A stretch of 64,000 nucleotides of DNA from Alphaproteobacteria bacterium (GTDB lineage Bacteria; Pseudomonadota; Alphaproteobacteria; Micavibrionales; UBA2020): positions 1-64,000 of the forward strand of contig WGNE01000017.1 of assembly GCA_016124645.1 (NCBI GenBank), written 5' to 3'. The notes under the pieces were generated by a model. That model did no database searches, had not been told where the DNA came from, and worked only from the letters and a program-made list of their open reading frames with translations. Shown here piece by piece: positions 49,709 through 60,033 of this stretch. Within the stretch, counting starts at the first letter, position 1; each line of letters opens with the position of its first letter. The position numbers and the translations under genes were made by a program.

Positions 49709-49948
49709 TTACTTCTCGCCCGCCGCGAAGGTGACGGCGACGCCGCGCTTCTTGAAATAGGACTGCATCATCTTGCGCCCGGCGCGGTTGTTCTGGGCGA
49801 GGCGCGCGGGCTCGACCTCCACGCTTTTCTTGCCCTCGGCCGCCATCGCCGATTTCAGCGCGTCGATATGCAGGTCGATGTCATGGTTGTCGTTGATGAG
49901 CGAGGCATAGACGTTTTCAAGGGCCTGTTCGATGGAAGGTTTTGTCAT
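49709..49948 (-). CDS. Small soluble protein of unknown function
   Basis: 79 residues, mostly helical, starting M-T-K-P-S-I-E-Q-A-L and ending with a basic segment (N-N-R-A-G-R-K-M-M-Q-S-Y-F-K-K-R). It has no signal peptide or cysteine. The ATG at 49948 has GGAAAG upstream; the 51-residue in-frame extension to 50101 crosses the AT-rich intergenic DNA and is not credible. Codon usage fits the neighbours. I recognise no family. Confidence 0.65.
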   Translation of the reverse strand: MTKPSIEQALENVYASLINDNHDIDLHIDALKSAMAAEGKKSVEVEPARLAQNNRAGRKMMQSYFKKRGVAVTFAAGEK

Positions 49949-50138
49949 GTCGTGTCGTTCTTTCCGGTTAAGCGATGCTGATTCATAATATATGGACGCG
50001 CGAAAAAACACAAAAAATCGGAAGGCAGCAGCCGCGTTTGACATAGTCCATCCAGGCGAAGGAATTCCCGCGCGGCTCTTGAATCCGTAACGGAACGGCA
50101 TATCTTTCAGCAGGTTCTTTTTTCAACAGGAGGATGTG

Positions 50139-51182
50139 ATGGAATTCAGACAGCTTGGCAAATCGGGACTGAAGGTGCCGGTCCTCAGCCTTGGCACCGG
50201 AACCTTCGGCGGCTCGAACGAGTTTTTCAAAAAATGGGGCGCGACGGACGCGAAGGAGGCGACGCGCCTTGTGGACATCTGCCTTGAGGCGGGCGTCAAT
50301 TTCTTCGACACGGCGGATATCTATTCGCAGGGCATGGCGGAAGAAGTCCTCGGCGCCGCGATCAAGGGCCGCCGCGACGACGTGCTGATCTCCACCAAGG
50401 CGACTTTCGCCACGGGCGAGGGGCCGAACGACAAGGGCTCTTCGCGCTATCATCTCATCCGCGCGTGCGAGGCGAGCCTGAAACGCCTCGGCACCGACCA
50501 TATCGACGTTTACTTCATGCACGGTTTCGACGCGCTGACGCCGGTCGAGGAAACGCTCATGGCGCTCGACGATCTCGTGCGTTCGGGAAAGGTGCGTTAT
50601 ATCGGCTGCTCCAATTTTTCGGGCTGGCATGTCATGAAATCGCTGGCGGCATCGGAAAAACACGGGCTGTCGCGCTATGTGAGCTATCAGGGCTATTACT
50701 CCCTCGTCGGCCGCGACTACGAGGAAGAGCTGATGCCGCTGGGGCTCGACCAGGGGCTCGGCCTCATGGTCTGGAGCCCGCTGGGCTGGGGCCGCCTGAC
50801 CGGCAAGATCCGCCGCGGCCAGCCGCTGCCCGAGGGACGCATCAAGCAGGGCGGCGACGTCGGCGGCCCGCTCGTCGAGGATGAATATCTCTATGCCGTC
50901 GTGGACGCGCTGGACGAAGTGGCGAAGGAAACGGAAAAGACCGTGCCGCAGGTGGCGCTCAACTGGCTGCTGCAGCGTCCCGGCGTTTCGAACGTCGTCG
51001 TCGGCGCGCGCAACGAGGAACAGCTGCGCCAGAACCTCGGCGCCGTGGGCTGGAACCTGACGGCGGCGCAGGTGGCGAAGCTGGATGCCGCCAGCGCCCG
51101 CCACCCCGTCTATCCCTACTGGCACCAGCGCGGTTTCGGCGAACGCAACCCGGCGCCCGTGCCGCTGGCGGAAGCGGCCTGA
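50139..51182 (+). CDS. Aldo/keto reductase
   Basis: NADPH-dependent oxidoreductase of the AKR fold, 347 residues. The catalytic tetrad region is visible: the aspartate and tyrosine in F-D-T-A-D-I-Y near residue 50 and the lysine in L-I-S-T-K-A-T near 86, followed by the I-D-V-Y-F-M-H-G substrate strand. The C-terminal cofactor phosphate site reads V-V-G-A-R-N-x-x-Q-L. AGGAGG sits five bases before the ATG at 50139, which fixes the start. The substrate is unknown. Confidence 0.9.
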   Translation: MEFRQLGKSGLKVPVLSLGTGTFGGSNEFFKKWGATDAKEATRLVDICLEAGVNFFDTADIYSQGMAEEVLGAAIKGRRDDVLISTKATFATGEGPNDKGSSRYHLIRACEASLKRLGTDHIDVYFMHGFDALTPVEETLMALDDLVRSGKVRYIGCSNFSGWHVMKSLAASEKHGLSRYVSYQGYYSLVGRDYEEELMPLGLDQGLGLMVWSPLGWGRLTGKIRRGQPLPEGRIKQGGDVGGPLVEDEYLYAVVDALDEVAKETEKTVPQVALNWLLQRPGVSNVVVGARNEEQLRQNLGAVGWNLTAAQVAKLDAASARHPVYPYWHQRGFGERNPAPVPLAEAA

Positions 51183-51236
51183 AAACCCGCCTTTGCGTTT
51201 CTTTAAGTAAAAGAACCGCTTTTCGTGCGGGTTTTT
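51182..51236 (+). terminator. Likely terminator after the aldo/keto reductase gene
   Basis: AAAACCCGC and GCGGGTTTT pair across a loop that contains a smaller TTCTTT/AAAGAA hairpin, followed by Ts. Its end touches the FNR-type box at 51235, so upstream transcription is closed off just before the ATPase promoter. Confidence 0.55.
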
Positions 51237-51248
51237 GACCTTCATCAA
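51235..51248 (+). promoter_or_regulatory. FNR/Dnr-type box upstream of the N-ATPase operon
   Basis: TTGAC-CTTC-ATCAA matches the FNR consensus TTGAT-N4-ATCAA in 9 of 10 defined bases. A TATATT at 51275-51280 lies about 33 bp after its centre, close to the class II activator arrangement (box near -41.5). The first gene starts at 51354. Confidence 0.65.
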
Positions 51249-51335
51249 GGATAGAAACCCCTCACATTTGCGAGTATATTCGATATGGCAGCCCGTTTTT
51301 CAGCGGGCGCGCGGGCAGGCGCGTGGATTGAATGA

Positions 51336-53140
<1,805 letters not shown>

Positions 53141-53141
53141 C

Positions 53142-53423
53142 ATGTCCGAGCAGGAAGAGCTGGAAAAACAGGTCGCGCGCCAGGCCGGGCGCATGAAGCA
53201 GGCGGAAAAAGACCGCCCGACGCTGCTGGCGCAGACCTCCTATATCGGCACGCTGGGCCTCGTCTTCGTGCTGCCGGTCATCGCCGGCGCCTATTTCGGC
53301 AACTGGCTGGATGAAAAATTCTCCGGCTATTCGGTGCGCTGGACGCTGGGGTTTTTGCTGCTGGGCGCCATCTGCGGCGGGTTCAACGTCTATTTCCTGA
53401 TCGGCAAGGGGGATAAATCATGA
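53142..53423 (+). CDS. atpQ: N-type ATPase AtpQ (AtpI-like membrane protein)
   Basis: 93 residues with a charged start (about 30 residues) and two transmembrane helices, matching the small AtpI-like protein that N-type operons carry between atpC and atpB. The G-A-Y-F-G-N-W-L-D motif is that of the AtpI/AtpQ family. AtpI proteins help assemble the c-ring. The usual partner gene atpR is absent, and this gene runs straight into atpB with a 4-bp overlap. Confidence 0.8.
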   Translation: MSEQEELEKQVARQAGRMKQAEKDRPTLLAQTSYIGTLGLVFVLPVIAGAYFGNWLDEKFSGYSVRWTLGFLLLGAICGGFNVYFLIGKGDKS

Positions 53424-54112
53424 CGGGTCAGGATACGGGCATTTCCGCGCATCTCGTCTGGCAGCTGGGGCCGGTGCATATCACCGATACGGTGGTGACG
53501 ACATGGGGCATCATGCTTTTCATGCTCGTCGCGGGCCTGCTGCTCACCCGCAACCTCAAAGAGGAGCCGGGGCCGGTGCAGACCGCGATGGAAGGCGTCG
53601 TCACCGCGATCGAGAACGCGATCAAGGCCGTGATGCCCGAAGGTTCGCGCGCGATTCTGCCCTTTATTCTTTCGCTCTGGATATTCCTCGTCGTCGCCAA
53701 CCTCGTGGGCGTCATTCCGGGGCTGCATTCGCCCACGCGCGATTTGTCCTGCACCACGGCGCTGGCCATACTCGTCTTTCTCTCCACGCATTGGTACGGC
53801 ATCCGCATCGCGGGGCTGAAGAATTACCTGCATCATTACCTCACCCCCAGCCCCATCATGCTGCCCTTCGAGATCATCAGCGAAATCTCCCGCACCGTCG
53901 CGCTCGCCGTGCGCCTGTTCGGCAACATCATGAGCATGGAGATGATCGCGCTTTTGCTGCTGATGATCGCGGGCTTTCTGGTGCCGGTGCCGATTTTGAT
54001 GCTGCACATCGTCGAGGCGCTGTTGCAGGCCTATATCTTCGGCATGCTGGCGCTTATATATATTACCGGCGGCATACAGTCGCAGCAACTCAGTCAACAA
54101 AAAGAGGAGTAG
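53420..54112 (+). CDS. atpB: N-type F-ATPase subunit a
   Basis: Membrane stator subunit forming the ion half-channels, 230 residues with five to six helices. The essential arginine lies in A-L-A-V-R-L-F-G-N-I-M, the strictly conserved subunit a motif. It overlaps atpQ by 4 bp and is followed by atpE after 7 bp. Confidence 0.93.
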   Translation: MTGQDTGISAHLVWQLGPVHITDTVVTTWGIMLFMLVAGLLLTRNLKEEPGPVQTAMEGVVTAIENAIKAVMPEGSRAILPFILSLWIFLVVANLVGVIPGLHSPTRDLSCTTALAILVFLSTHWYGIRIAGLKNYLHHYLTPSPIMLPFEIISEISRTVALAVRLFGNIMSMEMIALLLLMIAGFLVPVPILMLHIVEALLQAYIFGMLALIYITGGIQSQQLSQQKEE

Positions 54113-54119
54113 TCGCAAA

Positions 54120-54383
54120 ATGGAAATCCACGGATTCGTAACGGCCTCGACGCTGGTGGCGGCCATCGCCATCGCCATCGGCGTGCTGGGGCCGGCGCTC
54201 GCCATGGGCAAGGCCATCAGCCAGGCACTCGACTCGCTGGCGCGCCAGCCGGAGGCGGAAAAATCCATCACCCGCACGCTGTTCATCGGCCTCGCGATGA
54301 TCGAATCTCTCGCCATTTACTGTCTTGCGGTGGTGCTCATCATCCTGTTCCGCAACCCGCTGCTTGAATACATGCTGAAATAG
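54120..54383 (+). CDS. atpE: N-type F-ATPase subunit c
   Basis: Rotor-ring subunit, 87 residues, two helices joined by the A-R-Q-P-E loop. The ion-carrying carboxylate is E62 in M-I-E62-S63-L-A-I-Y67. Aligned to sodium-type c subunits, the helix-1 glutamine ligand is M29 and the threonine after E-S is L64, while E62, S63 and Y67 remain. The sodium site is thus incomplete, which favours protons. Spacing to atpF is 8 bp. Confidence 0.93.
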   Translation: MEIHGFVTASTLVAAIAIAIGVLGPALAMGKAISQALDSLARQPEAEKSITRTLFIGLAMIESLAIYCLAVVLIILFRNPLLEYMLK

Positions 54384-54391
54384 GAAAAGCC

Positions 54392-55156
54392 ATGGATTTC
54401 GATTTATCGACATTCCTGCTGGAAATGTTCAACTTCCTCGTGCTGGTCTGGATATTGAAGCGGTTCTTCTACAAGCCGGTGCGCAAGGCCATCGACCAGC
54501 GGCAGCAGGCGATCGAGAAAAGCATCGCCGACGCGAAGGGGACGCAGGCGCAGGCCGACGCGCTCAAGGCGCAGTACGAAGCGCGCCTGACCGACTGGGA
54601 AGACGAAAAGCGCGACGCGCGCCACAAGCTGCAGGAGGACATGGAGGCGGAAAAGACCCGCCAGATGGACGCGCTGAAAAAATCGCTCGACGCCGAACGC
54701 CAGCGCAGCGCCGTGCTGGACGCGCGCAAGCAGGAGGACGCCGCGCGCGAAAGCGAAGTGACCGCCCTCGCGCAGGCCGCCACTTTCGCCGCAGAGCTGC
54801 TGAAGCGCGTTTCCGGCCCCGGGCTCAACGAGAAACTGGCCGAAGCCTTCGTCGAAGACCTGAAAAACATGCCCGCCGACCAGAAAAAATCGCTGCAAAA
54901 AGTCTGCGCCGAAAACAAGACGGCCGAGGCGCTGACCGCCTATGCGCTGGAAAAGCCGCAGCAGGAGGCGGTGAAGAAAGCGCTTGCGGATCTCGCCGGG
55001 CACAAGATCGACTGCAGCTTCAAGGTGGACGAAAAAGTCATCGCGGGCTTGCGCGTCAGCATCGGCTCCTACGCCCTGCAGGCCAGCGTGAAGGACGAGT
55101 TGCAGTTCTTCGCCCGCGCCGCGCAGGCGGCCATGCCGCAGGAGGACGCGGCGTAG
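54392..55156 (+). CDS. atpF: N-type F-ATPase subunit b with C-terminal delta-like domain
   Basis: 254 residues, about 100 longer than a standard b. One membrane helix (about 5-25) and a long charged coiled coil (about 40-135) are followed by a domain resembling the C-terminal part of delta (F-K-V-D-E-K-V-I-A-G-L-R-V-S-I-G). No separate atpH is present in the operon. This joins membrane stalk and delta functions in one protein, as in other N-ATPases. atpA starts at the next base. Confidence 0.87.
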   Translation: MDFDLSTFLLEMFNFLVLVWILKRFFYKPVRKAIDQRQQAIEKSIADAKGTQAQADALKAQYEARLTDWEDEKRDARHKLQEDMEAEKTRQMDALKKSLDAERQRSAVLDARKQEDAARESEVTALAQAATFAAELLKRVSGPGLNEKLAEAFVEDLKNMPADQKKSLQKVCAENKTAEALTAYALEKPQQEAVKKALADLAGHKIDCSFKVDEKVIAGLRVSIGSYALQASVKDELQFFARAAQAAMPQEDAA

Positions 55157-56656
55157 ATGGCGAAGCTTCTGGACAGGCAGGCCGACTGGCTGAAATCCTA
55201 CAAGATGTCGCTGCGCGTGGCCGAGCAGGGGCGCGTCGCCTCCGTCGGCGACGGCATCGCATGGGTCGAAGGCCTGCCCTCCGCCGCGGTGGACGACGTG
55301 CTGAGCTTCGCCGACGGCAGCCGCGCCGTGGTCTTCGACCTCGCGGCGGAGCGCATCGGCGCGGTCATGCTGCATCAGACCGAAAACCTTTGCGCCGGCA
55401 CGCCCGCCATGCTTTCCGTCGGCCAACTCAGCATTCCCGCGGGCGACCAGATGCTGGGGCGTGTGGTCGATCCGCTGGGCTTCCCGCTCGACGGCCGCCC
55501 GCTGGAGCGCGGCACGAGCCTGCAACGGCTCGACGTTCTCTCCCCGCCCATCATCGCGCGCGACTACGTGAAGGAGCCGCTCTACAGCGGCATCCGCATC
55601 CTCGATACCATGATCCCGATGGGCAAGGGCCAGCGCCAGCTGATCATCGGCGACATGGGGCTGGGGCGCAGCTCCATCGCGCTCGATACCGTCATCAACC
55701 AGCGCGGCAAGAACGTGAACTGCGTCTATGTGCTCGTCGCGCAAAAACGCTCCACCGTCATCAACACCCTCGATCTCTTGCGCGACAACGGCGCGCTGGA
55801 ATACACCACGCTGGTGGTGGGCGAGGCGAACGCGCTGCCCGGCCTCGTCTATCTCGCCCCCTTCGCGGGCGCGGCGCTGGCCGAGGGCTGGATGGCGCAG
55901 GGCAAGGACACGCTGGTGGTCTATGACGACCTGACCGCCCATGCGGAAACCTACCGCGCGCTTTCCCTTTTGTTGCGCCGCCCGCCGGGGCGCGAGGCGT
56001 ACCCGGGCGACATCTTCTACCTCCACTCGCGCCTGCTGGAGCGCGCCACCTGCCTTTCGCGCGAGAGGGGCGGGGGCAGCATGACGGCGCTGCCCATCGT
56101 CGAGACGCGGCAGGGCGAGATCGCGGCCTATATCCCGACCAACCTCATTTCCATCACCGACGGGCAGATATATCTCGATCAGGACCTGTTCGCCTCCGGC
56201 TTCCGCCCCGCCATTGACATCGCGCGATCCGTCTCGCGCATCGGCGGCAAGGCGCAGCATGAAAGCGTGCGCAGGGAAGCGGGGCGCATGAAGCTGGATT
56301 ACCTGCAGTTCCTCGAACTCGAGGTCTTCACCCGCTTCGGCACCAAGCTGGACAAGGCGATGGAAGAGAAAATCCACCACGGCCGCGCCCTGCGCGAGGT
56401 GCTGAAGCAGGACCGGCTGCACCCGCTGCCCATCACCTGCCAGATGGCCTGGATGATTGCCTTCAACGAGCGCTTGTTCGACAAGCTGGATCCCGCCGAT
56501 ATCCCGAAGGCTCTGGCGACGCTTGAAACGAAAGCCGCCGCCAGCGAATTCACGCTCGACGACCCGCGCGAGCAATGGGTGAAGGCGGTCGAGGGCTGGC
56601 TGGCCGAATGGCTGCCGAAAGAAGACGCAAAGCCGGAAGCGGGACAAGCCGCATGA
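55157..56656 (+). CDS. atpA: N-type F-ATPase alpha subunit
   Basis: 499-residue non-catalytic nucleotide-binding subunit that supplies the arginine finger. The arginine finger motif S-V-S-R-I-G-G and the [12 protein letters not shown] stretch are intact. The P-loop reads G165-D-M-G-L-G-R171-S-S, so the invariant lysine is arginine. That should weaken nucleotide binding at the non-catalytic site. It overlaps atpG by 4 bp. Confidence 0.93.
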   Translation: MAKLLDRQADWLKSYKMSLRVAEQGRVASVGDGIAWVEGLPSAAVDDVLSFADGSRAVVFDLAAERIGAVMLHQTENLCAGTPAMLSVGQLSIPAGDQMLGRVVDPLGFPLDGRPLERGTSLQRLDVLSPPIIARDYVKEPLYSGIRILDTMIPMGKGQRQLIIGDMGLGRSSIALDTVINQRGKNVNCVYVLVAQKRSTVINTLDLLRDNGALEYTTLVVGEANALPGLVYLAPFAGAALAEGWMAQGKDTLVVYDDLTAHAETYRALSLLLRRPPGREAYPGDIFYLHSRLLERATCLSRERGGGSMTALPIVETRQGEIAAYIPTNLISITDGQIYLDQDLFASGFRPAIDIARSVSRIGGKAQHESVRREAGRMKLDYLQFLELEVFTRFGTKLDKAMEEKIHHGRALREVLKQDRLHPLPITCQMAWMIAFNERLFDKLDPADIPKALATLETKAAASEFTLDDPREQWVKAVEGWLAEWLPKEDAKPEAGQAA

Positions 56657-57501
56657 GCCGCCGCCGCGAAGTTCTGGGCCGCTTGAAGACCCTGCGCGAG
56701 ATCAGCAGCATCATGAATTCGCTGAAGAACATCTCCATGATGGAAACGCGCAAGATCACGCGGTTTTTGTCCAGCCAGCAGCAGGTGGTGGCGAATATCG
56801 AGGCCGCGGCGGGCGATTTCCTGCACTTTTATCCCGCCCTGCGCCCCGCGCCCGACCACGCCGCGCGGGTCTGGCTGCTCATCGGCTCCGAGCGCGGGTT
56901 CTGCGGCGACTTCAACCAGTCCCTGCTGGCGGATTTCGAGCGGCGCGTGCCGCCCGAAGCGCGGGAAAACGGCCATATCATCGCCGTCGGGCGCAAGCTC
57001 TGCCTTGAGGTGGAGCATAAATACCCGGACGCGGCTCTTTTCGACGGACCGGGCGTGGCGGACGAGGTGCATGGGATGCTCTCCTCCCTCGTCGGCGCGC
57101 TCGATAAAATGCGCGAGGAACGTGGTGCCTGCGCGCTGGTCATGCTGCACAAGGTGGAAGGGCAGGACGGCGCGCGCGCCACGCCCCTGCTGCCGCCTTT
57201 CGAGGGCAGGGAGACGGATGGAAAAGCGGGCGGCGCGGGTTTCGCCTTTCCGCCGCGCCTGACGCTGGAGCCGGAGGTTTTCTTCACCGAGCTGGTGCGG
57301 CACTATCTTTTCGCCGCGCTGCACGCGGGCTTTTTCACCTCGCTGATGGCCGAGCACCAGCAGCGCGTCAAGCATCTCGAAAACGCGACGCGCAGGCTGG
57401 ACGAGCAGGCGGCGGGACTGCTGCAGAAAAGCAACGTGCTGCGGCAAGAGGAAATCACCGAGGAAATCGAGGAAATCATGCTGGGATCGACCGGTCTTTA
57501 G
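56653..57501 (+). CDS. atpG: N-type F-ATPase gamma subunit
   Basis: 282-residue rotating shaft. The N-terminal helix ([16 protein letters not shown]) and C-terminal coiled-coil helix match gamma, with the [11 protein letters not shown] motif in the middle; the region between is divergent and contains a glycine-rich insert. The ATG at 56653 overlaps the atpA stop. The next gene follows after 20 bp on the same strand. Confidence 0.9.
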   Translation: MSRRREVLGRLKTLREISSIMNSLKNISMMETRKITRFLSSQQQVVANIEAAAGDFLHFYPALRPAPDHAARVWLLIGSERGFCGDFNQSLLADFERRVPPEARENGHIIAVGRKLCLEVEHKYPDAALFDGPGVADEVHGMLSSLVGALDKMREERGACALVMLHKVEGQDGARATPLLPPFEGRETDGKAGGAGFAFPPRLTLEPEVFFTELVRHYLFAALHAGFFTSLMAEHQQRVKHLENATRRLDEQAAGLLQKSNVLRQEEITEEIEEIMLGSTGL

Positions 57502-57521
57502 CGGCCTACAGGGGGATGTGA

Positions 57522-58928
57522 ATGAACGACGACATGCTGGAAAACGTCACTTTCGACGAATTGAAGATCGGCCGCAAGGCCAGCCTCACACGCACGCTGA
57601 CGCAAAAGGACATCGACCTTTTCGCCGCCGTCTCCGGCGACGTCAACCCCGCGCATATGGACCCGGAATACGCGAAGAACGACGCTTTCCACGGCGTCAT
57701 CGGCCACGGCATGTGGCCGGGCGCGCTGATCTCGAGCGTGCTGGGCACGATCCTGCCGGGGCCGGGCACGATCTACCTCGAGCAGGACATCCGCTTCAAA
57801 AAGCCTGTGCGCATCGGCGACCGGCTGACGGTTTCCGTCACCGTCGCGAAAAAACGCGAGGACAAGCCCGTCGTCACCCTCGACTGCCTCTGCGTGAACG
57901 AGAACGGCGAGACGGTGGTGGAGGGCAAGGCAGTGGTGCTGGCGCCGGTGAAGAAGGTCACGGTCATGCGCCACGCCCTGCCGGACGTCGAGATCCAGAC
58001 CCACGACTTTTACCGCGACATCATCGACCAGGCGCAGAAGATGCAGTCCGTGCGCACGGCCATCGTGCATCCGGTGCATGAAAACGTCATCCGCGCGGCG
58101 GTCGAGGCGGCGGAGGAAAACCTCATCGTGCCGGTTCTGGTCGGCCCGCGCGCCCGCATCGAGGAAGCGGCGAAGGCGGCCGGGGCCGATATTTCCGGCT
58201 GGGAGCTGGTGGAGACGGAGCACAGCGACGCCGCCGCCGTGAAAGCCGTCGAGATGGCGGCGGCGGGGGACGTTGACGCGCTGATGAAGGGCGCGCTGCA
58301 TACGGACGAGCTGATGGCCGCCGTGGCCCCGCACGAGGCGGGGCTACGCACCAAATACCGCATGAGCCACGTCTTCGTCATGTCGGTGCCGGGCTACGCC
58401 AAGCCCTTGATGGTGACGGACGCGGCGATCAACATCGCGCCCGACCTTGCGGCCAAGGCCGACATCTGCCAGAACGCCATCAACCTCTGGCGCGTGCTTT
58501 TCGGCGGGGAGCGGCAGCCCAAGGTCGCGATACTGGCCGCGACGGAAACCGTGAACGCCAAGATGCAGGTGACGGTGGATGCCGCAGCCCTGTGCAAAAT
58601 GGCCGACCGCGGGCAGATCACCGGCGGGTTGCTTGACGGCCCGCTGGCCTTCGACAACGCCATCAGCCCCGCGGCGGCGAAGGAAAAGGGCATCGTCTCC
58701 GCCGTGGCGGGCGACGCGGACATCCTGCTGGTGCCGGAAATCGAGTCGGGCAATATGCTGGCCAAGCAGCTCGCCTTCCTCGGCAACGCGGATTCGGCGG
58801 GCATCGTGCTGGGCGCGCGGGTGCCGATCATCCTGACCAGCCGGGCGGACAACCTGCGCTCGCGCCTCATGTCCTGCGCGCTGGCGGTCAAGATGGCTTC
58901 GGCGCGGCGCGAGGGGAAGGTGAAATGA
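57522..58928 (+). CDS. MaoC-like hydratase / phosphate acetyltransferase fusion
   Basis: 468 residues in two modules. Residues 1-150 form a MaoC hot-dog domain with the hydratase residues D40-x4-H45 (A-V-S-G-D-V-N-P-A-H) and G-H-G-M. Residues about 155-468 are a phosphate acetyl/butyryltransferase, interconverting acetyl-CoA (or another acyl-CoA) and acyl phosphate. The fusion suggests channelling of enoyl- or hydroxyacyl-CoA intermediates into acyl phosphates. It sits 20 bp after atpG and overlaps acetate kinase by 4 bp (ATGA). Confidence 0.9.
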   Translation: MNDDMLENVTFDELKIGRKASLTRTLTQKDIDLFAAVSGDVNPAHMDPEYAKNDAFHGVIGHGMWPGALISSVLGTILPGPGTIYLEQDIRFKKPVRIGDRLTVSVTVAKKREDKPVVTLDCLCVNENGETVVEGKAVVLAPVKKVTVMRHALPDVEIQTHDFYRDIIDQAQKMQSVRTAIVHPVHENVIRAAVEAAEENLIVPVLVGPRARIEEAAKAAGADISGWELVETEHSDAAAVKAVEMAAAGDVDALMKGALHTDELMAAVAPHEAGLRTKYRMSHVFVMSVPGYAKPLMVTDAAINIAPDLAAKADICQNAINLWRVLFGGERQPKVAILAATETVNAKMQVTVDAAALCKMADRGQITGGLLDGPLAFDNAISPAAAKEKGIVSAVAGDADILLVPEIESGNMLAKQLAFLGNADSAGIVLGARVPIILTSRADNLRSRLMSCALAVKMASARREGKVK

Positions 58929-60031
58929 GGGATTGCATCATCGTCGTCAATGCGGGTTCCTCCAGCGTCAAGTTCAGCCTTTTCTCGAAAACGGAAAAGC
59001 TGGATCTTCTCGCCACGGGCAAGGTCGCCGACATCGGCGACGCGCCGGTCTTCAGCGCGACATCCGCCGAGACGGAGCGGGAAACGCGTGAAAGCCTGCC
59101 CGCCGCCAGCACGCACGAGCAGGCGTTGCGGCATATATTGCAGTACATAGAGGCGCAAAAACACGGCGCGGTTTCCCTTGCCGCGCACCGCATCGTGCAC
59201 GGCGGCACGGTTTTCGCGAAACCGTGCGCGATCACGCCGGAGGTGCTGGAACAGTTGCGCGCGCTGGTTCCGCTGGCCCCGCTGCACCAGCCGCATAACA
59301 TCGCGGCGGTGGAGATACTGGGCAGGCTGATGCCGGACATGCCGCAAATCGCCTGTTTCGACACCGGCTTTCACGCCGGGCGCTCCGCGCTTTTCGACAG
59401 CTACGCCGTGCCGGAAAGCCTGCGGGAAAAGGGCATCCGGCGTTACGGCTTTCACGGTTTGTCTTACGAGTGGATCGCGCAGGCGCTGGCGCGCGACTAT
59501 CCCGCGCTCGCGAAGGGCAGGGTGGTCGCGGCGCATCTGGGCAACGGCGCGAGCCTTTGCGCCATGAAGGACGGCAAAAGCGTCGATACCACCATGGGCA
59601 TGACCGCGCTGGAAGGCCTGCCCATGGGCACGCGCAGCGGCAGCATCGACCCCGGCGCGGTCGTCTTCATGCTGCGCGAACTGGGCATGAGCGCGGATGA
59701 AGCGGAACACGCGCTCTATCACGATTGCGGGTTGCTGGGGCTTTCCGGCCTGTCGAACGACGTGAAGAAACTGCTGGAGGACGGCGGGGAAAGGCCGCGC
59801 TTCGCGCTCGATTATTTCAGCCTGAAAACCGCGCAGTTCATTTGCGCCATGGCGGCTTCGCTGGGCGGGCTGGAAACGCTGGTCTTCACCGGCGGCATCG
59901 GCGAGAACGCGGCGCCGGTGCGCGACGCCATCCTGCGCCGCCTGTCCTTCCTGCCCTCCTTCGAGATGCTGGTCATCCCCGCCAACGAGGAGCGGGTGAT
60001 GGCGCAGCACGCGCTGGCAAACGTAAAATAG
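58925..60031 (+). CDS. ackA: Acetate kinase
   Basis: Transfers the phosphate of acetyl phosphate to ADP, making ATP and acetate (reversible). 368 residues with the N-A-G-S-S-S-V-K-F-S start, the H-R-I-V-H-G-G segment, the catalytic D-T-G-F-H motif, H-L-G-N-G-A-S and F-T-G-G-I-G-E-N. It is about 30 residues shorter than E. coli AckA, mostly in loops. With the upstream phosphotransacetylase it forms the Pta-Ack pathway, here translationally coupled and in the same run as the N-ATPase. Confidence 0.94.
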   Translation: MRDCIIVVNAGSSSVKFSLFSKTEKLDLLATGKVADIGDAPVFSATSAETERETRESLPAASTHEQALRHILQYIEAQKHGAVSLAAHRIVHGGTVFAKPCAITPEVLEQLRALVPLAPLHQPHNIAAVEILGRLMPDMPQIACFDTGFHAGRSALFDSYAVPESLREKGIRRYGFHGLSYEWIAQALARDYPALAKGRVVAAHLGNGASLCAMKDGKSVDTTMGMTALEGLPMGTRSGSIDPGAVVFMLRELGMSADEAEHALYHDCGLLGLSGLSNDVKKLLEDGGERPRFALDYFSLKTAQFICAMAASLGGLETLVFTGGIGENAAPVRDAILRRLSFLPSFEMLVIPANEERVMAQHALANVK

Positions 60032-60033
60032 CC

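Noticed and set aside
54404-56647. 747-codon open frame on the minus strand
   Set aside because: Antisense of atpF and atpA, which have clear motifs; no ribosome site or domain in the antisense frame.
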